Positions 28,319 to 37,300 of a DNA stretch of 64,000 nt are shown one piece after another. The position numbers and the translations under genes were made by a program. The stretch is taken from positions 62,001 to 126,000 of the forward strand of contig JAEYWK010000044.1 in assembly GCA_023431345.1 (NCBI GenBank), in the 5' to 3' direction. The notes below the pieces were generated by a model. It saw nothing but the letters and a program-made list of their open reading frames with translations. It made no database searches and had not been told where the DNA came from. The DNA is from Pseudomonadota bacterium. GTDB taxonomy: Bacteria; Myxococcota_A; Polyangia; Polyangiales; Polyangiaceae. The number at the start of each line of letters is the position of its first letter. Positions within the stretch are counted from its first letter, which is position 1.

Positions 28319-29491
28319 ATGATTCCGATCTCCTACAACGTTCGAAGCCTGATGGTCCGCAAGACCACGACGTTTGCCACCGCGGGCGGCATCGCGCTCG
28401 TGGTGTTCGTGCTGGCGGCCGCGTTCATGCTCTCGGCCGGCGTCAGCAAGACGCTGGTCGCGGGCGGCCGCCCCGAGAACGCCATCGTGACCCGCAAGGG
28501 CAGCGACCAAGAAATGGCGAGCAGCATCGAGAGCAAATCGGTCAGCCTGATTCTGGCCACGCCCGGCGTGAAGAAGGACGAGACGGGCGCGCCGCTCGGC
28601 GGCGGCGAGGTCGTGGTCGTCATCGCGCAAGATCGCTTGGGCGGTGAGCCCGGGCAGGTCACCAACATCTTGGTGCGCGGGGTGAACGACAACGTGCTCA
28701 AGGTCAGACCCGATGTCCGCATCATCGAGGGTCGGCCCGCCAAGCCCGGCACCGACGAGTGCGTCATCGGCAAGGGCCTGGTCGGCAAGTACAAGGGCAT
28801 GAGCATCGGTGACCATTTCGATCTCAAGAAGAACCGACCGGTCACCGTAGTCGGCGTGTTCGAAGCCGGCGGCTCGTCGCTGGAGTCGGAGGTTTGGGTC
28901 AACCTCGAGACGGCGCGCTCCTCGTTCGGGCGCGAGGGTCTGGTCTCGTCGGTCACGGTGAAGCTCGACTCGCCGGCGAAGTTCGACGCCTTCAAGGCGA
29001 CGGTCGAGACCGACAAGCAGCTGCTGCTGGAGGCGCGACGCGAGACGAAGTATTATGAAGATCAGTCCCAAGGCACCGCGATGTTCATCGGCATCATGGG
29101 CGCGATCATCACCGTGTTCTGCGCAGCGGGAGCGACGCTCGGCGCCATGAACACGATGTTCGCGGCGGTGGCCCAGCGGAAGCGCGAGGTCGGAACGCTG
29201 CGCGCCCTCGGGTTCTCCAAGTTCTCGATCTTGTTCTCGTTCGTGTTCGAGTCGACCGTGCTGGCGGTATCGGGAGGGCTCTTGGGCCTGCTGGCAGCGC
29301 TCGGGCTCACATTCACGCGCGTCTCGATGATGAACTTCCAGACCTGGCAAGAGATCTCGTTCTCGTTCGCGGCGACACCCGGGATCTTGATCGGCTCCTT
29401 GGTCGCCGGCACCACCATGGGCATCGTCGGAGGCTTCCTCCCCGCGCTCAAGGCTGCCGGCACCTCCCCCATCGAAGCCATGCGCGGCTAG
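28319..29491 (+). CDS. ABC transporter permease, FtsX/MacB type (second subunit)
   Basis: 390 residues from ATG 28319, 13 bases after the first permease, with GAGGGA and AGG sequences just upstream. Same layout as its partner: N-terminal helix (TFATAGGIALVVFVLAAAFML), a large extracytoplasmic domain, and C-terminal helices around MFIGIMGAIITVFCAAGATLG, with QRKREVGTLRALGFSK as the coupling segment. The last gene of the four-gene transporter operon; an inverted repeat follows. The transported substrate (lipoprotein, peptide or small molecule) cannot be read from the sequence. Confidence 0.9.
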   Translation: MIPISYNVRSLMVRKTTTFATAGGIALVVFVLAAAFMLSAGVSKTLVAGGRPENAIVTRKGSDQEMASSIESKSVSLILATPGVKKDETGAPLGGGEVVVVIAQDRLGGEPGQVTNILVRGVNDNVLKVRPDVRIIEGRPAKPGTDECVIGKGLVGKYKGMSIGDHFDLKKNRPVTVVGVFEAGGSSLESEVWVNLETARSSFGREGLVSSVTVKLDSPAKFDAFKATVETDKQLLLEARRETKYYEDQSQGTAMFIGIMGAIITVFCAAGATLGAMNTMFAAVAQRKREVGTLRALGFSKFSILFSFVFESTVLAVSGGLLGLLAALGLTFTRVSMMNFQTWQEISFSFAATPGILIGSLVAGTTMGIVGGFLPALKAAGTSPIEAMRG

Positions 29492-29524
29492 CGGACGCCG
29501 AACGCCCGAGAGCGAGCTCGAGAA

Positions 29525-29578
29525 AACAGGGAGCCGGTGAGGGGGAACCGCCCATCCCCGCTTCCCCGCCTCCCTGTT
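29525..29578. terminator. Bidirectional inverted repeat between convergent genes
   Basis: AACAGGGAG (29525-29533) pairs perfectly with CTCCCTGTT (29570-29578), and the interior GGGGGAA/TTCCCC tracts extend the stem imperfectly. It sits between the transporter operon and plsC, which converge, and could terminate both. Confidence 0.6.
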
Positions 29579-29596
29579 GATCCTCCGCTCGAGCCG

Positions 29597-30364
29597 CTAC
29601 GCGCGCATCCGCGCTAGCTCATCGGCCATGCGCTGTCGCACCAAGTCGCGGTAGGCGAACGTGTCGCCGCCGGCCTCCGCCGCGTAGATGGGCGGCAAGA
29701 TGGTCACGTCGACCTGCAGCGGGACGATGCGGGCGGTGTGCTTGGCGATCACTTCCTGAGTGCCATCGATGACGAGCGGCACGATCGGCACGCCCGCGCG
29801 CGCTGCCAGCCAGAACGCGCCGCGGTAAAACGGGATCAGCTGGCCGTCTGGAGAGCGCGTCCCCTCGGGGAAGACGCACAGCGCCTGGCCGCCACGCAGC
29901 ATGCGCTCGCTCTTGCGCAGCATGCGCCGGATGCTGCCCAAGTGACCGCGCCGCAGCGCCACGTAGCCGTTGAGCCACATGTTCCAGCCCAAGAAGGGCG
30001 CGTAGAAGTTCTCGATTTTGCTGACCCACGCCAGGTCGAGGTAGGTGCCATAGACAGCCAAGATGTCGCACATCGACTGGTGATTGACGACGTACACGCA
30101 GCCCGTCACGCCCTTCAGGTGCTCACGCCCGCTGACGCGCACCCCAGCGAAGGGCGCCCACGTGAGGTAGTGCGCGCCCCAATAGGTCGTGTAGCGTCGT
30201 AGCCAGCGCCGCTTGGGATCCCACCACGCCGTGAGCAGGAACAGCACGAGCGCGGGCACGAACAGCGCGGCGCACGTCAGGATCAAGTAGGGCCAATACA
30301 GCGCGTTGTACACGGCCAGCCCTACCGGGCCGAGCCGCGACGCGCGCCGAGTCGTGCTCGCCAC
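29597..30364 (-). CDS. plsC: 1-acyl-sn-glycerol-3-phosphate acyltransferase (PlsC family)
   Basis: 255 residues from GTG 30364, which has a GAGAG sequence just upstream. TTG 30397 is an alternative that overlaps the cytochrome gene by 11 bases. Acyltransferase motif I is NHQSMCD, motif III FPEGTRS (VFPEGTRSPDG) and motif IV is VPIVPLVIDG. One or two N-terminal membrane helices precede the catalytic domain. The family adds the second acyl chain in phospholipid synthesis at the inner membrane. It lies at the end of a cytochrome c operon, which says little about its role. Myxobacterial genomes often have several PlsC paralogues. Confidence 0.85.
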   Translation of the reverse strand: MASTTRRASRLGPVGLAVYNALYWPYLILTCAALFVPALVLFLLTAWWDPKRRWLRRYTTYWGAHYLTWAPFAGVRVSGREHLKGVTGCVYVVNHQSMCDILAVYGTYLDLAWVSKIENFYAPFLGWNMWLNGYVALRRGHLGSIRRMLRKSERMLRGGQALCVFPEGTRSPDGQLIPFYRGAFWLAARAGVPIVPLVIDGTQEVIAKHTARIVPLQVDVTILPPIYAAEAGGDTFAYRDLVRQRMADELARMRA

Positions 30365-30386
30365 CGCTCTCGTTTCCGGCGCTCCG

Positions 30387-31358
30387 TTAGCGCGCAAGCG
30401 TGGGCGCCTTCACCGGGTTGGAGACGGGCGGGACCTGTCGCAGCGCGGCGATGAGCGCGCGCTTGTCGTCGTCGGTCATGCCGGCGTAGTGCGCCCAGGG
30501 CATGACGTAGAGCTTGCGGCCGGCCTTGTTCGTGCCTTCGTTGAAGACGCGCAGCAGATCCTCGTCCGTGTAGGCGCCGACGCCGGTCGCCTTGTCGCTC
30601 GTGATGTTGGAGGCGAACACGCTGCCCTTGCCGCTGGGCGACGCGAACTCGAAGCCCCCCGACAGCTCCCGACCAGGGAGAGGCTGATGTTGCGCGTTGA
30701 AGGCGTCGTGACAGTCGTGACAGTTGCCCATGCTGAGCAGCCACTTACCTCGCCCGAGCGGATCCGTCGGCGCGGCGGCAGCGGGCGTGGTGACGGGCTC
30801 GGGCAGCGCGCGGATCAGCATCGAAACCGGGAAGTTCACCGTCGTCTTAGCCACCGCGTTCTTGATGGGCGGCAGCGAGCGCAAGTACGCGATGATGGCG
30901 TGCGCGTCGCTGTCACTGAGCAGCTTGGCGTAGGTCGGATAAGGCATGAACGGAAAGAGCACGTGGCCATCGCGACCGATCCCCTCACGCATCGCGCGCA
31001 ATAGCTGCCCATCGGTCCAGTTGCCGATGCCGGTCTCGGGATCGGGGGTGAGGTTCGGGGCCCGCATGTGGCCTGGAAAGCCTGCATCCGCGCCGAAATC
31101 ACGGCCCGAGCCCAAGCGGCCCGGACGAATCGGCTCGCCGGGTAGGTCTGGGTCGACCTCCGAATGGCAGCCCATGCACACGGCGACGTGATTCGCGAGG
31201 TAGCGGCCTCGTTCGATCGCCTCGGGCGAGCTCGGCACCTTCACCTCTTGCGGAGGGCGTTCGTTCGGGGAGAGCGCGTAGAACTTCACCCCCACCAGCA
31301 GTACCGCGACGGCGACCAGGGCTCCGAGGACGGCAGCGACACGTTTGACGAGCTTCAT
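30387..31358 (-). CDS. Dihaem cytochrome c with N-terminal membrane anchor
   Basis: 323 residues. An uncleaved or cleaved membrane helix (residues ~7-24) is followed by two c-type haem sites, CMGCH (61-65) and CHDCH (213-217). Possible axial methionines are in FPFMPYP (M138) and in the YVMPWAHYAGM region. The two halves resemble each other, suggesting a duplicated cytochrome c domain like those of alcohol/sugar dehydrogenase cytochrome subunits. The protein should lie on the periplasmic side as an electron carrier. The start follows the monohaem cytochrome gene by three bases. Confidence 0.85.
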   Translation of the reverse strand: MKLVKRVAAVLGALVAVAVLLVGVKFYALSPNERPPQEVKVPSSPEAIERGRYLANHVAVCMGCHSEVDPDLPGEPIRPGRLGSGRDFGADAGFPGHMRAPNLTPDPETGIGNWTDGQLLRAMREGIGRDGHVLFPFMPYPTYAKLLSDSDAHAIIAYLRSLPPIKNAVAKTTVNFPVSMLIRALPEPVTTPAAAAPTDPLGRGKWLLSMGNCHDCHDAFNAQHQPLPGRELSGGFEFASPSGKGSVFASNITSDKATGVGAYTDEDLLRVFNEGTNKAGRKLYVMPWAHYAGMTDDDKRALIAALRQVPPVSNPVKAPTLAR

Positions 31359-31361
31359 AAC

Positions 31362-31721
31362 TCACTTCTTGGGGTTGAAATCGCGGATGTAGGAGACGAG
31401 CAAGGCGGTCTGGGTTTCGTCGAACAGCGCGCCGAACGGCGGCATAGGTCCCTTGCCGTTCTTGATGACGTTCTTCAGCTCGGCGTCGGTCCGGCTCGCG
31501 TGAAAGGCAGGGTCGGTGAAATCTCGCGGCGGGGGCTGACCTTCAGCCGTCGGCACGCCGCCGCGCCCATCCGCGCCGTGACATTTGCCGCAGATCGAAT
31601 CGAAGAGCTGCTTCGCCTCGGCGCGCGTGCCGCCGTCCCCGGCCGAGCGCTTACAGCCCGCCGCGAGCGCCAGGGCCGAGCCGAGGGCGCAGGCCAATAA
31701 AAGCCGCATAAAAGTCGCCAT
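31362..31721 (-). CDS. Monohaem cytochrome c lipoprotein
   Basis: 119 residues from ATG 31721; ATG 31709 is equally possible. Signal peptide with lipobox LAAGC, then one haem site CGKCH and a distal methionine in GKGPMPPFG, the standard class I cytochrome c layout. It is the first gene of a minus-strand unit followed by the dihaem cytochrome and plsC. The redox partner is not visible in the window. Confidence 0.82.
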   Translation of the reverse strand: MATFMRLLLACALGSALALAAGCKRSAGDGGTRAEAKQLFDSICGKCHGADGRGGVPTAEGQPPPRDFTDPAFHASRTDAELKNVIKNGKGPMPPFGALFDETQTALLVSYIRDFNPKK

Positions 31722-31803
31722 GACGGCGCAGTAAAAGCGCAAGCTGCGGGGCGCCGCAAGTCACTACGAACCGCGCTCGAAATCGGACTATGCTCCGCCC
31801 GCC

Positions 31804-32757
31804 ATGCGTATCCGGTTCTGTCACCGCCTCTTCTCCAGCTTGCCCCTGACTCTCGCGCTCTCGCTCGGCCTCGCCGCTTGCAACACCAAGACGGAGGAGC
31901 CCAAGGCCGAGCCGGCGAAGGCGCTACCGGCCGCCACGACTGCGCCGGAGGCCGCGCCGAAGACGACGACGCCCGCGCCCAGCGCGGCGGCGGCGGCCGA
32001 AGCCCATGGGATCCCGGCTCCCGCCGACGTCGCCGCAGCGCCGGCCGACGCCAAGAAGACGGCGTCGGGCCTGGCTTCCAAGGTGCTGACTCCGGGCAAA
32101 GGTACCGTGCACCCGAAGGACGTCGACCAAGTCAAGGTGCACTACACGGGCTGGACGAAGGACGGCAAGATGTTCGACAGCTCCATCCCTCGGGGTGAGC
32201 CGACGAGCTTCGGCGTCACGCAAGTCATCGCCGGTTGGACGGAGGCGCTGAAGCTGATGGTCGTGGGTGAAAAGCGCCGGCTGTGGATCCCGGCCAACAT
32301 CGCCTACGGCGAGACGGCGCGCCCCGGCTACCCCGCAGGCCAGCTCACGTTCGACGTCGAGCTGCTGGAAATCGTCAGCCCCCCCGAAGTGCCGACGGAC
32401 GTGGCCGCCCCGCCCCCCACCGCCAAGAAGACGGCGTCGGGGCTGGCCTATCGCGTGCTGAAGAAGGGCACGGGTAAGGAGCATCCGACGGCGACGAGCC
32501 GCGTGCGCGTGCACTACTCGGGCTGGACCAAAGACGGTAAAATGTTCGACAGCTCGGTGACGCGAGGCGAGCCGACGAGCTTCGGCTTGAATCAGGTCAT
32601 CCCGGGCTGGACCGAAGGGGTGCAGCTGATGGTGGTCGGCGAGAAGACTCGCTTCTGGATCCCCGGCAAGCTGGCCTACGGCGACGAGCCGAAGCGACCG
32701 GGAGCGCCTTCGGGTCAGCTCACGTTCGACGTCGAGCTGCTCGACATCCAGAAGTAG
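31804..32757 (+). CDS. Lipoprotein with two tandem FKBP-type peptidyl-prolyl isomerase domains
   Basis: 317 residues. Signal peptide with lipobox LAAC (Cys 26), an Ala/Pro/Lys linker to ~85, then two FKBP domains (~86-190 and ~205-316). Each carries VHYTGW/VHYSGW, GKMFDSS, VIAGWTEALKLM / VIPGWTEGVQLM and QLTFDVELL, the FK506-binding-fold landmarks. The two domains are so alike, including shared TRG/PRGEPTSFG, that they come from a recent internal duplication. The protein should assist folding at the envelope. A GACTAT hexamer 12 bases before the ATG may be the -10 element. Confidence 0.9.
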   Translation: MRIRFCHRLFSSLPLTLALSLGLAACNTKTEEPKAEPAKALPAATTAPEAAPKTTTPAPSAAAAAEAHGIPAPADVAAAPADAKKTASGLASKVLTPGKGTVHPKDVDQVKVHYTGWTKDGKMFDSSIPRGEPTSFGVTQVIAGWTEALKLMVVGEKRRLWIPANIAYGETARPGYPAGQLTFDVELLEIVSPPEVPTDVAAPPPTAKKTASGLAYRVLKKGTGKEHPTATSRVRVHYSGWTKDGKMFDSSVTRGEPTSFGLNQVIPGWTEGVQLMVVGEKTRFWIPGKLAYGDEPKRPGAPSGQLTFDVELLDIQK

Positions 32758-32790
32758 ACGCGCCGGGCCTGCGGCGGCAGCTCCGATGCT

Positions 32791-32821
32791 CGCGCCGTTC
32801 ACGCCCGACGTGAACGGCGCG
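32791..32821. terminator. Perfect 13-bp hairpin between convergent genes
   Basis: CGCGCCGTTCACG and CGTGAACGGCGCG form a perfect 13-bp stem with loop CCCGA. It starts 33 bases after the FKBP stop and covers the last codons and stop of mlaF on the other strand, so it can end both transcripts. Confidence 0.75.
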
Positions 32822-33506
32822 ACTCGTCTTCGGGCAGCAGGTGCCCGTGCGCGAGCTCGAGCGGATGAACGCCCAGCCGATCGATCAACGGACGACTATT
32901 GGTCGCGATCACGAGCGTGATCTTCGAGTCGTCGCGGAAACGCTCGAGGCGCTCGTAGACGAGCTGCCGGGTGTTCGAGTCGAGCCCTCCGTCCGGATCG
33001 TCGAGGAAGACGAAGTTGGGATCGAGCGCGAGCGCGCGCGCCAGCGCCACGCGCTTGCGAACACCGCCCGATAGGTGCGCGGGCAACGCGTGGAAATCCC
33101 CCTGCGAGACGCGCATTTGGATCAGCGCCTCGCGGGCGCGTCGATTCACTTCCTTGTCGTCGATGTCGAAGACGTCAGCGTGGTAGCGAAGCGCGAGCGT
33201 CACGTTGGCGAGCGCGCTCAAGTTCGACAGCAGGCCGCCCTGCCCGAACACGAAGCCGCGCCTCACGCCCTGACGCATCAGCTCGCTCGGCTTCTTGGAG
33301 ACCGGCAAGTGTCCGTCGAGCCATACGTGCCCTGAGGTCGCCGAAAGCAGACCCGCGCACAGGTAGAGCAGGGTCGACTTACCGACTCCGTTGTCGCCCG
33401 TCACGATCAGGGTCCGCCCCGGCGGGACGTGCAGCTCCGTTTCGCGGAGCACCCAGAGATTCCCGTAGCGAAACGCGGCGTCTTCCAGCCAAAGCCCGTC
33501 CTTCAT
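32799..33506 (-). CDS. MlaF-like ABC ATPase with altered catalytic residues
   Basis: 235 residues from ATG 33506, overlapping the mlaE stop (ATGA). Walker A GDNGVGKST (37-45), Q-loop and signature LSGGVRKR (145-152) are present. However, the Walker B end reads FLDDP: Asp170 replaces the catalytic Glu. The switch-loop position reads ATNSRP: Asn203 replaces the usual His. It may therefore bind ATP but hydrolyse it poorly. With MlaE it would form the inner-membrane part of a phospholipid/lipid transporter (Mla family). No MlaD-like substrate-binding gene is visible here. Confidence 0.8.
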   Translation of the reverse strand: MKDGLWLEDAAFRYGNLWVLRETELHVPPGRTLIVTGDNGVGKSTLLYLCAGLLSATSGHVWLDGHLPVSKKPSELMRQGVRRGFVFGQGGLLSNLSALANVTLALRYHADVFDIDDKEVNRRAREALIQMRVSQGDFHALPAHLSGGVRKRVALARALALDPNFVFLDDPDGGLDSNTRQLVYERLERFRDDSKITLVIATNSRPLIDRLGVHPLELAHGHLLPEDESRRSRRA

Positions 33507-34357
33507 GGAGCCGGGATCGGTGGACCTACCAGCCAGTAGAAGCCGGCCGTGAGGGCGGTGTTGTAGACGACGCAGCCGAGCAAGCTCATCACCACCGCAC
33601 GGCTGGCTTGCTGCGGCACCTCCGTCGGAGAGCTCTTCACTTCGAGCCCGAAGTGGCACGAAAGCCAGCCCACGATGGTGCCGAGGCCGACGCCCTTGAG
33701 GAAGAACAGCGCGAGATCGTGGGGCATAACGCTGCCGGCGATGCCCTGCTGAAAGCTCGAGAGGCTAGCCCCCGACGACAAGATGCCGATCGCGAACGCG
33801 GCGCTCAGGCTCACGATGCTGAAGTAGATCATCAGTGCGACCACGCTGACGACGCACCCCACCAGGCGCGGCAGCACGACGTAGCGCACCGGATCGATCC
33901 CGAGGCTCGACAGCGCCAGCACCTCCGCGTTCACCTTCATGTTGCCGAGCTCGGTCGCGATCGCGGTTCCGGAGCGGCCCGCGACCACGATCGCCGTGAT
34001 CAACGGCGCCAGCTCGCGCAGCACGACCGCCACCAGCACGCGCCCGATCAGCTCGCCATCGGCGGGCACCATCATCGTCGTTTGAATGATGATGCTGGCG
34101 CCGATGAGCAGCCCGATGATGCTCACGAGCGAGAGCGCTTGGACGCCCGTGAACAACACCTGCGTCATCATGATGCCGTGCACGAGCCGGCGCGCCGCAA
34201 CACCGGGCACGAAATCGGCCGTGAACGCTTCACGCAAGGTGCCGAGCAGCGCCCACGCCTCCGACAGCGCGTCAATCGCGCGCCGGCCCACGCGCCCCAC
34301 CCAGCCCGCCTCCCGAAAGTCGTCGGACCTCGGGTCGTAGGGCAGCGTGGAGCGCAC
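33503..34357 (-). CDS. MlaE-family ABC transporter permease
   Basis: 284 residues, GTG start. After an amphipathic N-terminal stretch come five to six membrane helices with the MlaE hallmarks LRELAPLITAIVVAGRSGTAIATELGNMKVNAEVLALSSLGIDPVRYVVLPR (residues ~111-162) and a final helix near GCVVYNTALTAGFYW. The family moves phospholipids between membranes. It starts 11 bases after the stop of the giant TPR gene and is coupled to the ATPase gene. Confidence 0.92.
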   Translation of the reverse strand: MRSTLPYDPRSDDFREAGWVGRVGRRAIDALSEAWALLGTLREAFTADFVPGVAARRLVHGIMMTQVLFTGVQALSLVSIIGLLIGASIIIQTTMMVPADGELIGRVLVAVVLRELAPLITAIVVAGRSGTAIATELGNMKVNAEVLALSSLGIDPVRYVVLPRLVGCVVSVVALMIYFSIVSLSAAFAIGILSSGASLSSFQQGIAGSVMPHDLALFFLKGVGLGTIVGWLSCHFGLEVKSSPTEVPQQASRAVVMSLLGCVVYNTALTAGFYWLVGPPIPAP

Positions 34358-34368
34358 GACGGCCGTCC

Positions 34369-37300
34369 TCAGCCTTTGAGCGCGGCCAGGCGCGTCTTGG
34401 CCTCTTCGAGGCCGTCGGTTTGCACGGCGCGCTCGTACATCTGCATGGCCTTCGGCTTCTCGTCGAGCTGCTCGTGGATCTGCCCGAGGCGGAAGAACAC
34501 CATGCTCTTCTTGATCGGCCCGCTCGCATCGTCGAGCTTCTGCAGCAGCAAGGCGCGGTACATCTGCTGCGCCTTCTTGTGATCGCCGACCTGCAACGCC
34601 ACGTCGCCGAGCAGAGTCAAGACGTGCACGTTGCCCGGCTCGATGCGGAAGGCTTTGTCGAGCTCTTCGAGCGCGCGCCGCACCTCGCCGTCGGCCAAGT
34701 ACGCCGCCGCCAGCCGGCGATGGATCTCACCGAGCTCTTTGGTTCGCTTGGTCCCGAAGCTGTCCACGATGCGCTGCAAGACCTCGGCCGCAGCTTTACC
34801 CCGACCCGAGGCGCTGTAGCGGTCGCACAGCTCGAGCAAGATCTCGCGGTCATCGGGCTTGAGCTTGCTGGCCCGCTCCAACAGCTCGGCCGCCGCTACG
34901 TGGTCACCGCGCTCCTTGCTCTGGATCTGCGCCGCCTGCTGCAGGATCTTGACGGCTTCCTCCGGCCTTTCCGTGAGCTCGGCGTCGCGAGCCAAGAGCG
35001 CGGACAGCTTCTCCCACTCCTTCGACGACTGATAGAGCGCCCGCAGGCGGTCACGCAGCTCGGCGCTGCGTTCGTCGTGAGACAAGCCCCGCTCGAAGGC
35101 GCGCGCCGCGTTCTCGGAGTTACCGAGCTTCTGCTCCGCCTCGCCGAGCTCGATCGCGAGCTCGACGGCGGCGGGGCCGCTCGCCATGTCGAGCAAGCGG
35201 CTCACGACCTCCGCGGCTGGGCCGAGCTCGTCTTGCGCCTTGTACAGCCGGGCCAGCGCCTCGAGCGCGCCTCGGTGGTTGGGGTCGCGCTCGAGCACGC
35301 CGCGGTAGGTGTCGATGGCGCGCGCCCGGTCGCCGAGGCGACCGTCGTAAACCTCGCCCAGCCGAACCTGGAAGCGCAGCTCGCTCGCGGTCTCGCCGCG
35401 CTCGCGCGCAGCGTCGATCTGGGTCGAGAGCAGCTCCGCCAGCTCCTCGTCGCGCTGCGTCTTCTCGTACAGCTCGCTGAGCTCCACCACCGCTTCACCC
35501 TGGCCCGGCTCCTCTTCCAGGACCGAACGCAGCAGCTCGATGGCGGTGTCTAGCGACTGGAACTTGTCGCGATTGAGCCGCGAGAGCTCGAGCCGCAGCG
35601 CCGTGCGCGTGGCGGGGGACTCCGCCATGTCGACCAAGCGCTCGAGCAAACGCCCGAGATCCTGGTCGCGGCCAGCCGCCGGGTAGAGCGCACGCAGCGC
35701 AGAGGCGGCGTCGCGATCGGTCGGGTCGTCCTCGAACAGCTGCTCGAAGAGCTCCGTCGCCTTCGGCACGTCGTTCAGCTGGTCGCGGGCGATCTCCGCG
35801 GCGCGGCGGCGCAGCGCGTGAACGCTGGCCGCGTCCGCGCCGAGCTCCGCTTGCCGCACCGTGAGCTTGAACGTCTCCGGGTAGTCGGAGGCCGCCTCGC
35901 GCAGCTTGCACAGCTCGGCGAGCGCCCACAGGTTCGTGTCGTCGTGGGCGAGCAGCTCTCGCAGCACCGCCTCCGCCGCCGCCGAATCACCGCTGCTCTC
36001 CGCCAACGTCTTGGCTTGACGGTACAGGTCTTCACGCCGCGATTCGTCGACCTGGAGCTTGGCTCGCTGGCGCAGCGTGCCGAACAGGTCGAGCTCCCGC
36101 CCCGGCGCGCGCTGCAGCGCTTCGATGGCTTGGAGCACGTCGTCGCTCGACGGATCGAACTCGAGCGCGCGCTTGAGCGCGGTCTCCGCGGAGGCGTTGT
36201 CGAAGGCCTTGTCGCGGTACCAGCCGGCCAAGCGCATCGACAGCTCGACCCCCGACTCCGGCGCTAGGTCCGACTTCGCGGCGATGGCGCGGGCCAGGGC
36301 TTGGCTCGCCTTGTCCCACTCACCCGTGATCGCCGCCAGGCGCTCGATCTCCTCGAGCAGCGCGAGGTCCTCCGGTGCTTCGGCCAGGCCGAGCTCGATC
36401 ACACGCTGCGCCGCTCGCGGGTCCTTGGCTTCGTCTTCGAGCACGCGCGCCAGGCTGCGCCGCATGTCGATGCGCGCTTCCACGCTGTCGGCGAAGCCGA
36501 CCCGCTTTTCGTAGAGCTTGGACAGGCGATCGGTCGAGCCGCGGGCCCGGTACACCTCTTCCAAGATCTCCGACACCTCCTCGAAGAGGTCGGCGTGATC
36601 GACCAGCTTCTCCAGCTCCGCCACGGCCGCCTCGTGACCCGGCACCCGCTCCAGCGCCATGCGTAGCGAGCCGAGGCCGCGCGCCGGCTCTTCGAAGCGT
36701 CCGATCTGCAGCTGGGCCAAGCGATAGTAGAGATCGGCCTGGCGCTCGTCGGACATCTCCACCGAGACGCGGCGCTCGAGCACGTCCGCCACCGCCTCGT
36801 GGTCGTCGAGGCGCGTGTAGAGGCGATCGAGGGCGTCCAGCAGCTCCGGCTGATCGCCCGCTTGCTCGACCGCGCGCTTGTACGCGGTCACGGCGCGCTG
36901 GTCGTCTTTCAGCTCCTGCTCCGCGATGCGGCCCAAGCGGACGTACAGCTCGCGCGCCACGTCCGGATCGAAGGTCGAGCCCGCGCGGTCCGACAAGGCA
37001 TCGGCGTAGCGGCCGAAGCCGGAGGTTGCGCGCGCCAGACGCTCGAGCTCTTCGTGCAGCTCCGCGTCGTCCGGTCGCTCGCTGATGGCCCGCAGCAGCG
37101 CCGACGCCGCGTCGTGCTGCTTACCCAGGTTTTGCTCGAGCACGCGCGCGACGCTGCGAAGCGTCTGCACGCGCTCGGTCGGCTCCGTCTCGATGGTCAG
37201 GCGCAGCTCGAGCACGTCCACGAGCTCGGCGTGGCGTCCGCTCTGCTCCAGCACCGGCACCAAGATGTCGGCCACGCTGCGGCGGAGATCTTCATGCCCG

